Shown: positions 43,487 through 52,400 of the stretch, in pieces
Layout: each line of letters starts with the position of its first letter
Position numbering within the stretch: position 1 is the stretch's first letter
Origin: Brevundimonas subvibrioides ATCC 15264
GTDB lineage: Bacteria > Pseudomonadota > Alphaproteobacteria > Caulobacterales > Caulobacteraceae
Direction: 5' to 3'
Length of the DNA stretch: 64,000 bases
Assembly: GCF_000144605.1 (NCBI RefSeq)
Contig: NC_014375.1
Location: forward strand, 3,230,501 to 3,294,500
Notes under the pieces: model-generated
The model's database searches: none
What the model was told of the DNA's origin: nothing
What the model saw: the letters and a program-made list of their open reading frames with translations, nothing else
Position numbers and translations under genes: made by a program

Positions 43487-45604
43487 ATGCGTCACCCGTC
43501 CCTGCTCGCCGCCGCCGCCGTCCTCGCTCTCATGACCGGCCTGCCCGCTGCGGTGCAGGCCGAGGTCACCGCCTACGACGCCGCGCCGACCCCCGCCGCC
43601 GCGACCGCGCCCCAGACCGGACAGCGCGCCTTCACCTACACCGACATGCTGGCCGCCAACCGGCTATCCGATCCGCGCGTCTCCCCCGACGGGACACGGG
43701 TCGTCTATTCGGTGCGCGCCACAGACATGGCGGCCAACCGCGGCGTCTCCAGCCTGATGATCCAGAGCCTGACCGGCGAGGGCGACGCCCGACGCCTGGC
43801 CATCTCGGACCAGGGGGCGAACACCGCGCGCTGGGGATCCGACGGCAACCTGTATTTCCTGTCGGGCAAGTCCGGCACCAGCCAGGTCTGGCGCGCCGAT
43901 GCGCAGGGCCAGAACCCGGTCCAGGTCACCGACCTGCCGATCGACGTCAACGCCTACCGCCTAAGCCCCGATGCCAGGAAGATCGCGGTCAGCCTGGCCG
44001 TCTACCCCGACTGCGACGACCTCGCCTGCTCGGTCGCGCGCGGCACCGAGGCGGCGGCGCGTCCCTCCACCGGCCAGGTCTATGACCGCATGTTCGTGCG
44101 CCACTGGGACACCTGGGCCGACGGCACCCAGAACCACCTGTTCGTGGTCAACGCCGACGGTTCGGGCGAGCCCGCCTGGGTCACCCACGGCTTCGACGGC
44201 GACACCCCCTCCAAGCCGTTCGGCGACGAGAACGAATTCACCTTCACGCCCGACAGTGCGGCGATCGTCTTCTCGGCCCGCGTCGCCGGCCAGACCGAGC
44301 CGTGGAGCACCAACTTCGACCTGTTCCGGACCAACGGCCTGACCGGCCCCGGCTTCACCAACCTGACCGACGACAACGATGCCTGGGACACCGGCCCGGT
44401 CTATTCGCCCGATGGCCGGACCCTGGCCTATCGCGCCATGAAGCGTCCGGGCTTCGAGGCCGACCGCTACCAGATCGTGCTGATGGACGTCGCCACGGGC
44501 GCGAAGCGGGAAGTCGCCGCCGACTGGGATCGCTCGTCCGACACCCTGCAGTGGTCGGCCGACGGCCGCAGCCTGTTCGTCATCGCCGGCGACGTCGGCC
44601 AGACGAAGCTGTTCCAGATCGATGCTGCCAATGGCGCGGTCGTGCCGATCACCGGCCAAGGCCACGTCTCGGCCTTCGAACAGACGCCGTCCGGTTTCGT
44701 CATCGCCATGGACAGCCTGACCTCCCCGTCGGAGCTCTACGTCAAGACCTTCCGCGGCCGCGAGATGCCGATCCAGATCACCGACGTGAACCCCGAACTC
44801 GACGCCCGCCTGTTTGGCGAGGCCGAGCAGTTCAGCTTCCCCGGCTGGAACGACGAGACCGTCCACGGCTACGTCATCAAGCCCGCCGGATACGTCGAGG
44901 GCCGCAAATACCCCGTCGCCTTCCTGATCCACGGCGGGCCCCAGGGGTCCTTCGGCAACAGCTGGTCCTACCGCTGGAACCCCTCGACCTACGCCGGGGC
45001 CGGCTATGCGGTCGTGATGATCGATTTCCACGGCTCCACCGGCTATGGCCAGGGCTTCACCGACGCGATCAGCCAGCACTGGGGCGACCGTCCGCTCGAG
45101 GATCTGCAGAAGGGCTGGGCCGCCGCCCAGTCTAGATACAGCTTCCTGGACGGCGACAACGCCTGCGCGCTGGGGGCCTCCTACGGCGGCTATATGATCA
45201 ACTGGATCGCAGGGAAGTGGTCCGACGAATTCAAATGCCTGGTCAATCACGACGGCGTCTTCGACGTGCGCGGCATGGGCTATTCGACCGAGGAGCTGTG
45301 GTTCACCGAGTGGGAATACGGCGGCACCGTCTATGACAACCCCGAGGGCTACGAGCGCTTCAACCCGGTCCACCACGTCGACCAGTGGAAGACGCCCATG
45401 CTGGTGATCCAGGGCGACCTGGACTACCGCATCCCGACCGCCCAGGGCCTGTCGACCTTCACCGCCCTGCAGCGTCGCGGCATCGAGAGCCGGCTGATCG
45501 TCTTCCCGGACGAGAACCACTGGGTGCTGAAGCCCCAGAACAGCCTGCAATGGCACAACGAGGTCTTCCACTGGCTGGACGACCACCTGAAGCCGCAGGA
45601 CTGA
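43487..45604 (+). CDS. S9 family prolyl oligopeptidase-like peptidase, exported
   Basis: A 705-residue serine peptidase with a signal peptide (LLAAAAVLALMTGLPAAVQAE). A WD40-like beta-propeller spans residues 50-400 (repeats such as SPDGTRVVYSV and YSPDGRTLAYR). A C-terminal alpha/beta hydrolase carries the nucleophile in ALGASYGGYMINW near 561-573, Asp in GDLDYRIP near 645, and His in DENHWVL near 675. It resembles acylaminoacyl/dipeptidyl peptidases that trim periplasmic peptides. A CCAGGAG site precedes the ATG at 43487. The first gene is divergent from the acyltransferase operon. Confidence 0.92.
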   Translation: MRHPSLLAAAAVLALMTGLPAAVQAEVTAYDAAPTPAAATAPQTGQRAFTYTDMLAANRLSDPRVSPDGTRVVYSVRATDMAANRGVSSLMIQSLTGEGDARRLAISDQGANTARWGSDGNLYFLSGKSGTSQVWRADAQGQNPVQVTDLPIDVNAYRLSPDARKIAVSLAVYPDCDDLACSVARGTEAAARPSTGQVYDRMFVRHWDTWADGTQNHLFVVNADGSGEPAWVTHGFDGDTPSKPFGDENEFTFTPDSAAIVFSARVAGQTEPWSTNFDLFRTNGLTGPGFTNLTDDNDAWDTGPVYSPDGRTLAYRAMKRPGFEADRYQIVLMDVATGAKREVAADWDRSSDTLQWSADGRSLFVIAGDVGQTKLFQIDAANGAVVPITGQGHVSAFEQTPSGFVIAMDSLTSPSELYVKTFRGREMPIQITDVNPELDARLFGEAEQFSFPGWNDETVHGYVIKPAGYVEGRKYPVAFLIHGGPQGSFGNSWSYRWNPSTYAGAGYAVVMIDFHGSTGYGQGFTDAISQHWGDRPLEDLQKGWAAAQSRYSFLDGDNACALGASYGGYMINWIAGKWSDEFKCLVNHDGVFDVRGMGYSTEELWFTEWEYGGTVYDNPEGYERFNPVHHVDQWKTPMLVIQGDLDYRIPTAQGLSTFTALQRRGIESRLIVFPDENHWVLKPQNSLQWHNEVFHWLDDHLKPQD

Positions 45605-45611
45605 ACCGCCC

Positions 45612-46013
45612 GTGACCCATTCCTCCCCGGATACGCCCGACGGGTCCCTCGTCGGGCGGGTCATCGCCATGCCGGCCGACACCAACCCCGAAGGCGACAT
45701 CTTCGGCGGCTGGCTGCTGGCCCAGATGGACCTGGCCGGCTCCACCCCCGCCTTCGACCTGGCCCAGGGCCGCTGCGCCACCATCGCGGTGGACGGCATG
45801 GTTTTCCACCAGCCCGTCTCGGTCGGCGACGAGGTGTCCCTCTATGCGACGGTCCTGAAGACCGGCCGCACCTCGATCCGGGTTCGGGTCGAGGCGTGGA
45901 AGCGGCCGCGCTCGACCCATGCGGTGTCGCGGGTCACCGAGGGCGTCTTCACCTATGTCGCCATCGACTCCGACCGGAAGCCCCGACCCCTGCCTTCAGC
46001 AGGCGAGAGCTAG
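45612..46013 (+). CDS. YciA-type acyl-CoA thioesterase
   Basis: A 133-residue hotdog-fold enzyme hydrolysing acyl-CoA esters. The family motif NPEGDIFGGWLLAQMDLAGS near 21-40 holds the conserved Asp; AVDGMVFHQPVSVGDEVSLY follows near 59-78. The start is GTG, 7 nt after the peptidase stop. Its 3' end overlaps the convergent pentapeptide gene by 18 nt. Confidence 0.9.
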   Translation: MTHSSPDTPDGSLVGRVIAMPADTNPEGDIFGGWLLAQMDLAGSTPAFDLAQGRCATIAVDGMVFHQPVSVGDEVSLYATVLKTGRTSIRVRVEAWKRPRSTHAVSRVTEGVFTYVAIDSDRKPRPLPSAGES

Positions 46014-47120
46014 GTCTTCCCTCGCGGCCTCGGCCGGTTCCTCTGTCGGCGCGTCGAAGGTCGCGCCGGTCAGGTTCGCGCCGGTGAAGTCGGTCGAGAC
46101 CTCGGTCCCGTCCTCCTTCACGATCGCGCCCAGCGTCGCACCGGTGAAGTCCGCGAAGGCCAGTCGGCAGTCGACGAAGCTGACGCCGCGCAGATCGCAG
46201 CCGCAGAATTTGGCGCCGCGCAGGTCGGCCCGCCGCAGGGTCGCCCCGGTCAGCAGGGATCCGGAAAAGTCCACGTCGATCGCGCGGATCCCGTTTGCCT
46301 TCAGCCCCGCCAGCCTGCGCCCGGCAAAGGCATCGGCCACCGGCCGAATGTCGCGGTCCGTCAGATCCGCGACCGCGCCGCGGCGGCCCCCGCTGTCGAC
46401 CCAGGCCTCGGCCTCGTCCAGCGCGAACCGGACCTCGGCGGCCCCTTCCAGCGCGGCCGCGTCGGGATCGAGCACGCACTGCGCCAGGGCTCCCGGATCG
46501 AACCGGACCTGCGTCAGATCCACTCCGGTCAGGATGGTATCGGTGAAGGTGCAGCCCTGAAGGTTCGCATGCGACAGCTCCGCGCCGGCCATGTTCGCCC
46601 CGCTGAAATCCGCACCCTTCAGCCGCGCATTGCACAGCCGGGCCCGCCTCAGGGAGGCGTGACGGAGGTCCACGCCCTGATAGACGTCCCCGCCCGGTCC
46701 CGCCTGCGGTCTGGGCCGGTTCGCGTCGACGGACCACACCCGGAACAGGCCGTCCGCATCGACCTTGGCCAGGCGCGCGTCGCGCAGGTCCACCCCGTCC
46801 ATGCGCGCGCCATACAGCCTCACGCCCTGCAGGCTCGACCCGCGCAGATCGGCGTTGGTCAGGTTCGCGCCGCGCATGTCGGCGTCGCGCAGGTCGCAGC
46901 AATAGAGGGTGGCCATCGACAGGTCGCTGACCGCCATTTTCGCCGACGACAGGTTGGACCCTGTCAGGTCGACCCCGCTCAGGGTCCGCTTCTGCAGCAC
47001 CACGCCCGATAGCCGGGCGAACCGCAGGATCAGCCGCCGTCCGCCCGGTCGGCCGCTGGCGAACCGCTCGTGAAGGGTCACGCCGGTCGAGATGGCTTCG
47101 ATGTGGGCGCGGCTGAGCAT
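45996..47120 (-). CDS. Pentapeptide-repeat protein
   Basis: A 374-residue protein rich in A(D/N)LXX repeats that form a right-handed quadrilateral beta-helix. One block covers about residues 45-120 (CDLRDADMRGANLTNADLRG). A second covers 147-190 (VDLRHASLRRARLCNARLKG), and a third about 285-355 (LRRADLRGAKFCGCDLRG). A non-repeat segment of about 85 residues (200-285) interrupts. Some pentapeptide proteins mimic DNA and protect gyrase, but most have no known role. No signal or membrane segment. Probably monocistronic. Confidence 0.88.
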   Translation of the reverse strand: MLSRAHIEAISTGVTLHERFASGRPGGRRLILRFARLSGVVLQKRTLSGVDLTGSNLSSAKMAVSDLSMATLYCCDLRDADMRGANLTNADLRGSSLQGVRLYGARMDGVDLRDARLAKVDADGLFRVWSVDANRPRPQAGPGGDVYQGVDLRHASLRRARLCNARLKGADFSGANMAGAELSHANLQGCTFTDTILTGVDLTQVRFDPGALAQCVLDPDAAALEGAAEVRFALDEAEAWVDSGGRRGAVADLTDRDIRPVADAFAGRRLAGLKANGIRAIDVDFSGSLLTGATLRRADLRGAKFCGCDLRGVSFVDCRLAFADFTGATLGAIVKEDGTEVSTDFTGANLTGATFDAPTEEPAEAAREDLALAC

Positions 47121-47167
47121 GGCCTACAGCCTAGCTTGGCGATGGTTTCAGAACCGTTTGGATCGCC

Positions 47168-48196
47168 TCAGCCGAACAGGTCGCCCGGCGCGGCCGGCTT
47201 GGGCGGCTCGCTGAGCCCCAGATGCGCATAGGCCTTGGCGCAGGCCATTCGCCCGCGCGGTGTCCGCTGGATGAAGCCCTGCTGCAGCAGATAGGGCTCG
47301 ATGACGTCCTCGACCGCATCGCGCGCCTCGGCGATCGCGGCCGCCAGGGTATCCATCCCGACCGGCCCGCCGCCATAGTTCTCGATCAGGGCCTTCAGGA
47401 AGCGCCGGTCGTTGGCGTCCAGCCCGGCCTCGTCGATCTCCAGCCGCGACAGGGCCCGCGCCGCGACGATCCGGTTGATCACCGCCGCCCCTTCGGCCTC
47501 GGCGAAGTCCCGGACCCGCCGCAGCAGCCGCCCGGCCACGCGCGGCGTGCCCCGCGACCGCGAGGCGATTTCGCCCGCCCCCTCGTCGTTGATCGGGGCG
47601 CCCATCTTGCGGGCCGCCCCGGTGATGACCCGGACCAGCTCGGCCGGGGTGTAGAACTCCAGCCGCAGCGGGATCCCGAACCGGTCCCTGAGCGGCGTAG
47701 CCAGCAGGCCCGCCCGCGTCGTCGCCCCCACCAGGGTGAACGGGGCCAGATCGATCCGCACCGACCGCGCCGACGGCCCCTCGCCGATGATCAGGTCCAG
47801 CACATGGTCCTCCATGGCGGGATACAGGATCTCCTCGACCGTGGGGGCCAGCCGGTGGATCTCGTCGATGAACAGGACGTCGCGAGGTTCCAGATTGGTC
47901 AGGATCGCCGCCAGATCCCCGGCCTTGGCCAGGATCGGCCCGGACGTCGCCCGGAACCCCACGCCCAGTTCGCGCGCCACGATCTGCGCCAGGGTCGTCT
48001 TCCCCAGCCCCGGCGGACCGAACAGCAGCACATGGTCCAGGGCCTCGCCCCGCCCCCGCGCGGCGTCGATGAAGATCTTCAGGTTCCCCTTGGCCGCCTC
48101 CTGCCCGACGAACTCCGACAGGGTCTGCGGGCGCAGGGCGCGGTCATAGGCCTCGCCGGGGGCGGGCTCGGGCGAGATGATGCGGTCGTCGCTCAT
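47168..48196 (-). CDS. ruvB: Holliday junction branch migration ATPase RuvB
   Basis: A 342-residue AAA+ motor. Seen: the [12 protein letters not shown] opening, Walker [14 protein letters not shown] near 59-71, Walker [11 protein letters not shown] near 106-115, the sensor loop [10 protein letters not shown] near 156-165, and the C-terminal winged helix ([20 protein letters not shown]). It forms hexamers that pump DNA through RuvA-bound junctions. It overlaps the ruvA stop by 4 nt. Confidence 0.97.
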   Translation of the reverse strand: MSDDRIISPEPAPGEAYDRALRPQTLSEFVGQEAAKGNLKIFIDAARGRGEALDHVLLFGPPGLGKTTLAQIVARELGVGFRATSGPILAKAGDLAAILTNLEPRDVLFIDEIHRLAPTVEEILYPAMEDHVLDLIIGEGPSARSVRIDLAPFTLVGATTRAGLLATPLRDRFGIPLRLEFYTPAELVRVITGAARKMGAPINDEGAGEIASRSRGTPRVAGRLLRRVRDFAEAEGAAVINRIVAARALSRLEIDEAGLDANDRRFLKALIENYGGGPVGMDTLAAAIAEARDAVEDVIEPYLLQQGFIQRTPRGRMACAKAYAHLGLSEPPKPAAPGDLFG

Positions 48197-48810
48197 CGGC
48201 CCAGCTCCTGCAGCGCCGCGCGGATCACCGCCGACAGCTCGGCGGCGTCACCCAGCCGGATCAACGCCTGGTCGACCGCCCGGCGGGCATTGACCTCGGC
48301 CACGCCCAGACCCAGCAGCGCCGAGACCGCTTCGCCCGTCACGCTCGGCACCGGCGGCGCGACCTCGGCATGGACCCCCGCCACCGACGGGGTGAACGAG
48401 ACATCGCCCAGTGGCTTGCCCTTCAGCTCGGTGACGATCCGCAACGCCAGTTTCGGTCCGACGCCGTTGGCCCGTCCGATCGCCGCCTTGTCGTCGCGCG
48501 CGACCGCGCCCGCCAGCTCGCCCGGCGGCAGCACGTCCAGCACCGACAGGGCCGCCTTGGGGCCTACGCCCTGGATGCCCAGCAGCGTCGTGAACGCCCG
48601 ACGCTCGTCGCGCGCCAGAAAGCCGTACAGCCGGGGTCCCGCGTCCTCGCTCCACTGCGAATGCACATGCAGGGTCGCCTCGTCGCCGGGTGCCGGAAGC
48701 CGCCCCAGTGTCCGCGCCCCGCACGCGACGACATAGCCGACGCCCGCGCAATCGATCAGGCAGTGCCCCTCCTCGATCTCGGCCACCACGCCGCGCAGAC
48801 GCCCGATCAT
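48193..48810 (-). CDS. ruvA: Holliday junction branch migration protein RuvA
   Basis: A 205-residue junction-binding protein. It begins [20 protein letters not shown]; the helix-hairpin-helix [16 protein letters not shown] lies near 72-87 and [22 protein letters not shown] near 106-127. The C-terminal domain III (about 160-205) binds RuvB. It overlaps ruvC and ruvB by 4 nt at each end, so ruvC-ruvA-ruvB are translated as a coupled unit. Confidence 0.97.
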   Translation of the reverse strand: MIGRLRGVVAEIEEGHCLIDCAGVGYVVACGARTLGRLPAPGDEATLHVHSQWSEDAGPRLYGFLARDERRAFTTLLGIQGVGPKAALSVLDVLPPGELAGAVARDDKAAIGRANGVGPKLALRIVTELKGKPLGDVSFTPSVAGVHAEVAPPVPSVTGEAVSALLGLGVAEVNARRAVDQALIRLGDAAELSAVIRAALQELGR

Positions 48811-49346
48811 GCCGCCCCCCGCACCGGGTTCAGCACTTCCAGCAAGCTGCGCTTGCGCAACTGCGCGTGGGTGATCGCCACGGCCAGGGCATCGGCGGCA
48901 TCCGCCTTCACGTCCCCGGCAGACGGCAGCAGCCGTTTCACCATGAAGGCGATCTGCGTCTTGTCCGCATGCCCGGCCCCCACCACCGCCTTCTTGATCA
49001 GATTGGGCGAATACTCCGCCACCGACAGGCCCGCCCGGGCGGGGGCCAGCATCACCGCGGCCCGGGCATGGCCCAGCTTCAGGGTCGAGGACGGATTGAC
49101 GTTCACGAACACCTCCTCGATCGCCGCCTCGTCGCAGTCATGGGCGGCGCAGACCTCGCCGACCTTCTCCAGCAGCCACAGCAGGCGTTCCGACAGCGGC
49201 GCCGTCTCCGGCGGAGTCACCACCCCGTGCGCAATCCAGCGCAGGCGCGAGCCCTCGGCCACCACCACGCCCCAGCCGGTGCGGCGCAATCCGGGGTCCA
49301 GTCCCAGGATGCGGGTCGGTCCATTCTGAATCATAACGTTCGTCAT
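48807..49346 (-). CDS. ruvC: Crossover junction endodeoxyribonuclease RuvC
   Basis: A 179-residue resolvase. Catalytic acidic residues are visible in [15 protein letters not shown] (Asp near 17), the [14 protein letters not shown] region (Glu near 75-76) and the [15 protein letters not shown] motif (Asp near 149-152). I kept the ATG at 49346 because AGGA lies just upstream; an internal Met at 49334 has no such site. It is the first gene of ruvCAB. Confidence 0.96.
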   Translation of the reverse strand: MTNVMIQNGPTRILGLDPGLRRTGWGVVVAEGSRLRWIAHGVVTPPETAPLSERLLWLLEKVGEVCAAHDCDEAAIEEVFVNVNPSSTLKLGHARAAVMLAPARAGLSVAEYSPNLIKKAVVGAGHADKTQIAFMVKRLLPSAGDVKADAADALAVAITHAQLRKRSLLEVLNPVRGAA

Positions 49347-49425
49347 TCGTTCCTGTCATGCCGCAAACAGGGTTGACGAGCAATGAAGGCCGTCGCCAGA
49401 TCGCCGCTTCAGGGGGAGCAAACAC

Positions 49426-51105
49426 ATGTCCAGCACCGGGGCCGTCGTCGCCGCCCTTCGCATGAGCGCAGAACGCCGGATGGTCGAGGCCCTGCGGGCT
49501 GCCCGGGCCTTCGGTCCCGACCAGGCCATCCCCCTGGTTCCGGACCGCAACATGGGCCGCCTCGCCCTGCGCGGCCTGCTGCGCCAGAAGGCGGTCCGCC
49601 AGACCGCGTCGGGTCTCTACTGGCTGGATGAGCCCACCTATGCCGCCGTGAGCAAGAGCCGCCGGCGTCTCGCCATCGGGGTCGCCGTCGTTGCCGTGAT
49701 CTTCGGTGCCGCCATCGCGATCGCGACGTCCAGCGAGGCCCAGACGCCCGCGGCCGGACCCCGCCCCGACCAGCTGGCCTTCCGCGCCCTGTACGAGGAA
49801 CTGGTCGAGACCAACACCACCCTGTCGGTGGGCAGCTGCACCCTGGCCTCCGAGCGCATGGCCGCCCGCCTGACGGCCGCGGGCTACCCGGCCGACGACG
49901 TCCGCATCCTGATCCCCGCGGACCGGCCAAGGGACGGCAATCTGTCGGCCACGCTGCACGGCTCGGACCCGTCGGCCCCCGCCCTGCTGCTGCTCGCTCA
50001 TATCGACGTGGTCGAGGCCAATGCCGCCGACTGGACCCGCGATCCCTTCACCCTGGTCGAGGAGGGCGGCTATTTCTATGCGCGCGGCGCGAGCGACGAC
50101 AAGGCCCAGGCCTCCGTCTGGGTCGACACCCTGATCCGGTTCCGCCAGGCCGGCTTCACCCCCGTCCGCGACATCAAACTGGCCCTGACCTGCGGCGAGG
50201 AGACCGCCGACACCTTCAACGGCGTCGAATGGCTGCTGGCCGAACACCCCGAGGCGCTCCGGGCCGGGTTCGCTCTGAACGAGGGCGCGGGCGGCCTGCT
50301 GGACGCCGACGGCAACCGCGTGGCCCTGGCCGTCCAGGCGGGCGAGAAACTGTATCAGGACTACCGCCTCGACCTGACCAATCCGGGCGGACATTCGGCG
50401 CGTCCGAGGAAGGACAACGCCATCGTCGCCATGGCCAACGGCCTGTCGCGCATCGGGGCCTACGACTTCCCGCTGCAGCTGAACCCCGTCACCCGCGCCT
50501 ATTTTGGATCGCTGGCCGAAACCCAGCCGCAATACGCCGCCGACATGCGCGCCCTGGTCGCCGAGGCCGGTCCGGATGCGGCCGCCGCAGCCCGGATCTC
50601 GGCCGTCAATCCGGTGTGGAACGCGACGCTGCGCACCACCTGCATCCCGACGCTGATCGATGGCGGTCACGCCCCGAACGCCCAGCCCCAGCATGTCAGC
50701 GCCACCATCAACTGCCGGATCTTCCCCCGCAACACGATCGCGGAGACGCAGGCACAACTGGCCACGCTGATCGACAACCCCGCCATCGCGATCGCGACCG
50801 TCGGCGCGCCCGACCCGACCTCGCCCCCGCCTGCGCTGTCCGACGCCATCATGGGCCCGATCCGCCAGGTCGCGGGCGCGATGTGGCCGGGCGTGCCCAT
50901 CCTGCCGACCATGTCCACGGGGGCCACCGACGGCCGCTTCACCAATGCGGCGGGCATCCCGACCTACGGCGTGACCGGCATGTTCGGCGACCCCGACGGG
51001 GGCGGCACCCACGGGCTGAACGAACGCATCCGCGTCCGCAGCTTGTATGAAGGCCGCGACTTCCTGTTCGAGCTGGTCAGGCTGTACGCAATGCAGGCCG
51101 AGTGA
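49426..51105 (+). CDS. M20 family metallopeptidase with N-terminal winged-helix-like and membrane segment
   Basis: A 559-residue protein. The last 450 residues are an M20 dinuclear zinc peptidase: LLAHIDVVEA near 189-198, GASDDKAQA near 222-230, the catalytic CGEETAD near 258-264, and the late GGTHGLNER His. A dimerisation domain lies around 310-420. Residues 1-75 are unlike M20 enzymes and look like a small winged-helix domain (AARAFGPDQAIPL, GLLRQKAVRQTASGLYWL). A membrane helix follows (RLAIGVAVVAVIFGAAIAIA, about 81-100), then SSEAQTP. So the peptidase is probably anchored in the inner membrane and faces the periplasm. The frame is continuous. Confidence 0.82.
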   Translation: MSSTGAVVAALRMSAERRMVEALRAARAFGPDQAIPLVPDRNMGRLALRGLLRQKAVRQTASGLYWLDEPTYAAVSKSRRRLAIGVAVVAVIFGAAIAIATSSEAQTPAAGPRPDQLAFRALYEELVETNTTLSVGSCTLASERMAARLTAAGYPADDVRILIPADRPRDGNLSATLHGSDPSAPALLLLAHIDVVEANAADWTRDPFTLVEEGGYFYARGASDDKAQASVWVDTLIRFRQAGFTPVRDIKLALTCGEETADTFNGVEWLLAEHPEALRAGFALNEGAGGLLDADGNRVALAVQAGEKLYQDYRLDLTNPGGHSARPRKDNAIVAMANGLSRIGAYDFPLQLNPVTRAYFGSLAETQPQYAADMRALVAEAGPDAAAAARISAVNPVWNATLRTTCIPTLIDGGHAPNAQPQHVSATINCRIFPRNTIAETQAQLATLIDNPAIAIATVGAPDPTSPPPALSDAIMGPIRQVAGAMWPGVPILPTMSTGATDGRFTNAAGIPTYGVTGMFGDPDGGGTHGLNERIRVRSLYEGRDFLFELVRLYAMQAE

Positions 51106-51110
51106 GCCGC

Positions 51111-51806
51111 TCAGTCGTCGCGTGGATTCAGCTGGAGCCGGCTGAGGCCGGGCAGGTCCGACAGCGTGGTGGCCAGCGACTTCAGGTCCGTCGCGCCACG
51201 TAGCTGGACACGCCAGCTGCGCACCGCCAGCGTGCCGTTCTCGACCACCTCGATCCGATCCGCGTGCGCGGCCGGGTCGATGGTCGCCAGCGCCGCCTCG
51301 ACCGCATCCTCCGTCGCGGTGTCGCCCCGCGCCCAGCCGACCTCGACGTCCACGACCGTCCGGGCCGGCAGGCGCAGGCTGATCAACCGCAAGGCCACGA
51401 GGATCACCGCCGTCACCCCTGTGGCCAGTATCCCCAGTCCGTACAGGCCCACCCCGAACAGGATGCCGATCGCCGATGTGATCCACAGCGACGCGGCCGT
51501 GGTCAGCCCGTGGATCGAAAAGCCGGTCCGGAAGATCACCCCCGCGCACAGGAACCCGATCCCGGTCAGCACGCCATGGGCCATCCGCGTGGGATCGGTG
51601 ACGATGTTCTCCTCGGGCAGGGCGAGGAAGGCCCAGTGGTTCTGGGTCATGGCCGCCTGCATCAGCAGCGCCGACGCCAGGCAGACGAGGATGTGGGTCC
51701 GCAGCCCGGCCGCCCGGCCGCGCCACTCTCTTTCAAGGCCGATGACGCCGCCGGCGAGGATCGAACCCAGCACCGGTGCCCAGTAGCCGGTGAGGTCCTC
51801 GACCAT
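51111..51806 (-). CDS. MgtC/SapB family membrane protein
   Basis: A protein of about 231 residues. The family region is in the first 140 residues: LAGGVIGLEREWRGRAAGLRTHILV near 17-41, and FLCAGVIFRTG near 90-100, within about four to five helices. The C-terminal 80 residues form a soluble ACT-like domain. MgtC proteins modulate ATP synthase and phosphate or Mg2+ homeostasis in pathogens; environmental homologues are untested. A GTG directly before the ATG is also possible. It lies 6 nt after the hemerythrin-like gene. Confidence 0.88.
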   Translation of the reverse strand: MVEDLTGYWAPVLGSILAGGVIGLEREWRGRAAGLRTHILVCLASALLMQAAMTQNHWAFLALPEENIVTDPTRMAHGVLTGIGFLCAGVIFRTGFSIHGLTTAASLWITSAIGILFGVGLYGLGILATGVTAVILVALRLISLRLPARTVVDVEVGWARGDTATEDAVEAALATIDPAAHADRIEVVENGTLAVRSWRVQLRGATDLKSLATTLSDLPGLSRLQLNPRDD

Positions 51807-51812
51807 CACGCG

Positions 51813-52331
51813 TCAGCCATGGGCCTCGATATAGGCATCGGGTTCCTTGTTCACCGGCTTCACGCCCGTGATGTGCTCGGCCTCGAAGGCCGCGAACTGG
51901 ACCGCCAGCTCGTGCCGCCTGGCCACCGGAGCGTGCCGGCGGAAGTCCGTCAGGCCCTGGCGCTCTTCCTCGCCCATATGCTTGGAGTTGACGACATTCG
52001 CCTTGCCGACCGCCTCGATCCAGGCCCCGGTTCCGACCGGGTACTGGTCGACCGCCTTGACCGCGTCGCGCAGCTTGTTGTGGTCCTCGATGGCGTCTTC
52101 GGTCTCACCCTCGACCGTGCCGTCCTCGGCGTCATTGGCCCCCTCGCCGCGCTTCAGCAGCTCGGGATAGAAGAACCGCTCCTCGGCCTCGGCATGGACG
52201 TCGAGAAAGGCCGACAGGCGCGACCACACGGCGGTCAGGGCCTCGGTGTCCTTCGGATCGATCTGCTCGATGATTGCGAACAGGCGGCGCTGCTCGGCGT
52301 GGTCGTCGAGGATCAGCTGGGTGATGTCCAT
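51813..52331 (-). CDS. Hemerythrin HHE-domain protein
   Basis: A 172-residue helical cytosolic protein. The HHE cation-binding motifs are LILDDHAEQRRLFAII near 6-21, FLDVHAEAEERFFYPEL near 46-62, and later EDHNKLRDAV near 84-93 and HMGEEERQGL near 118-127. These His/Glu residues usually bind a di-iron site for O2, NO or iron handling. It is cotranscribed with the MgtC-like gene downstream. Confidence 0.88.
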   Translation of the reverse strand: MDITQLILDDHAEQRRLFAIIEQIDPKDTEALTAVWSRLSAFLDVHAEAEERFFYPELLKRGEGANDAEDGTVEGETEDAIEDHNKLRDAVKAVDQYPVGTGAWIEAVGKANVVNSKHMGEEERQGLTDFRRHAPVARRHELAVQFAAFEAEHITGVKPVNKEPDAYIEAHG

Positions 52332-52400
52332 GGGGGGCGTCCTGAGGGTCTGGGGCCCGGGCTAAACCCGGGTCCCCCGCACCGGTTCCCCCGGCGGTGC

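Noticed and set aside
42481-43488. Upstream start at 43488 for the acyltransferase
   Set aside because: The added 41 residues are shadow-like and would overlap the signal region of the divergent S9 peptidase gene; ATG 43365 fits the family.
45996-46013. 18-nt convergent overlap of the YciA and pentapeptide genes as a special regulatory feature
   Set aside because: Short tail-to-tail overlaps are common in compact bacterial genomes and both products look complete.
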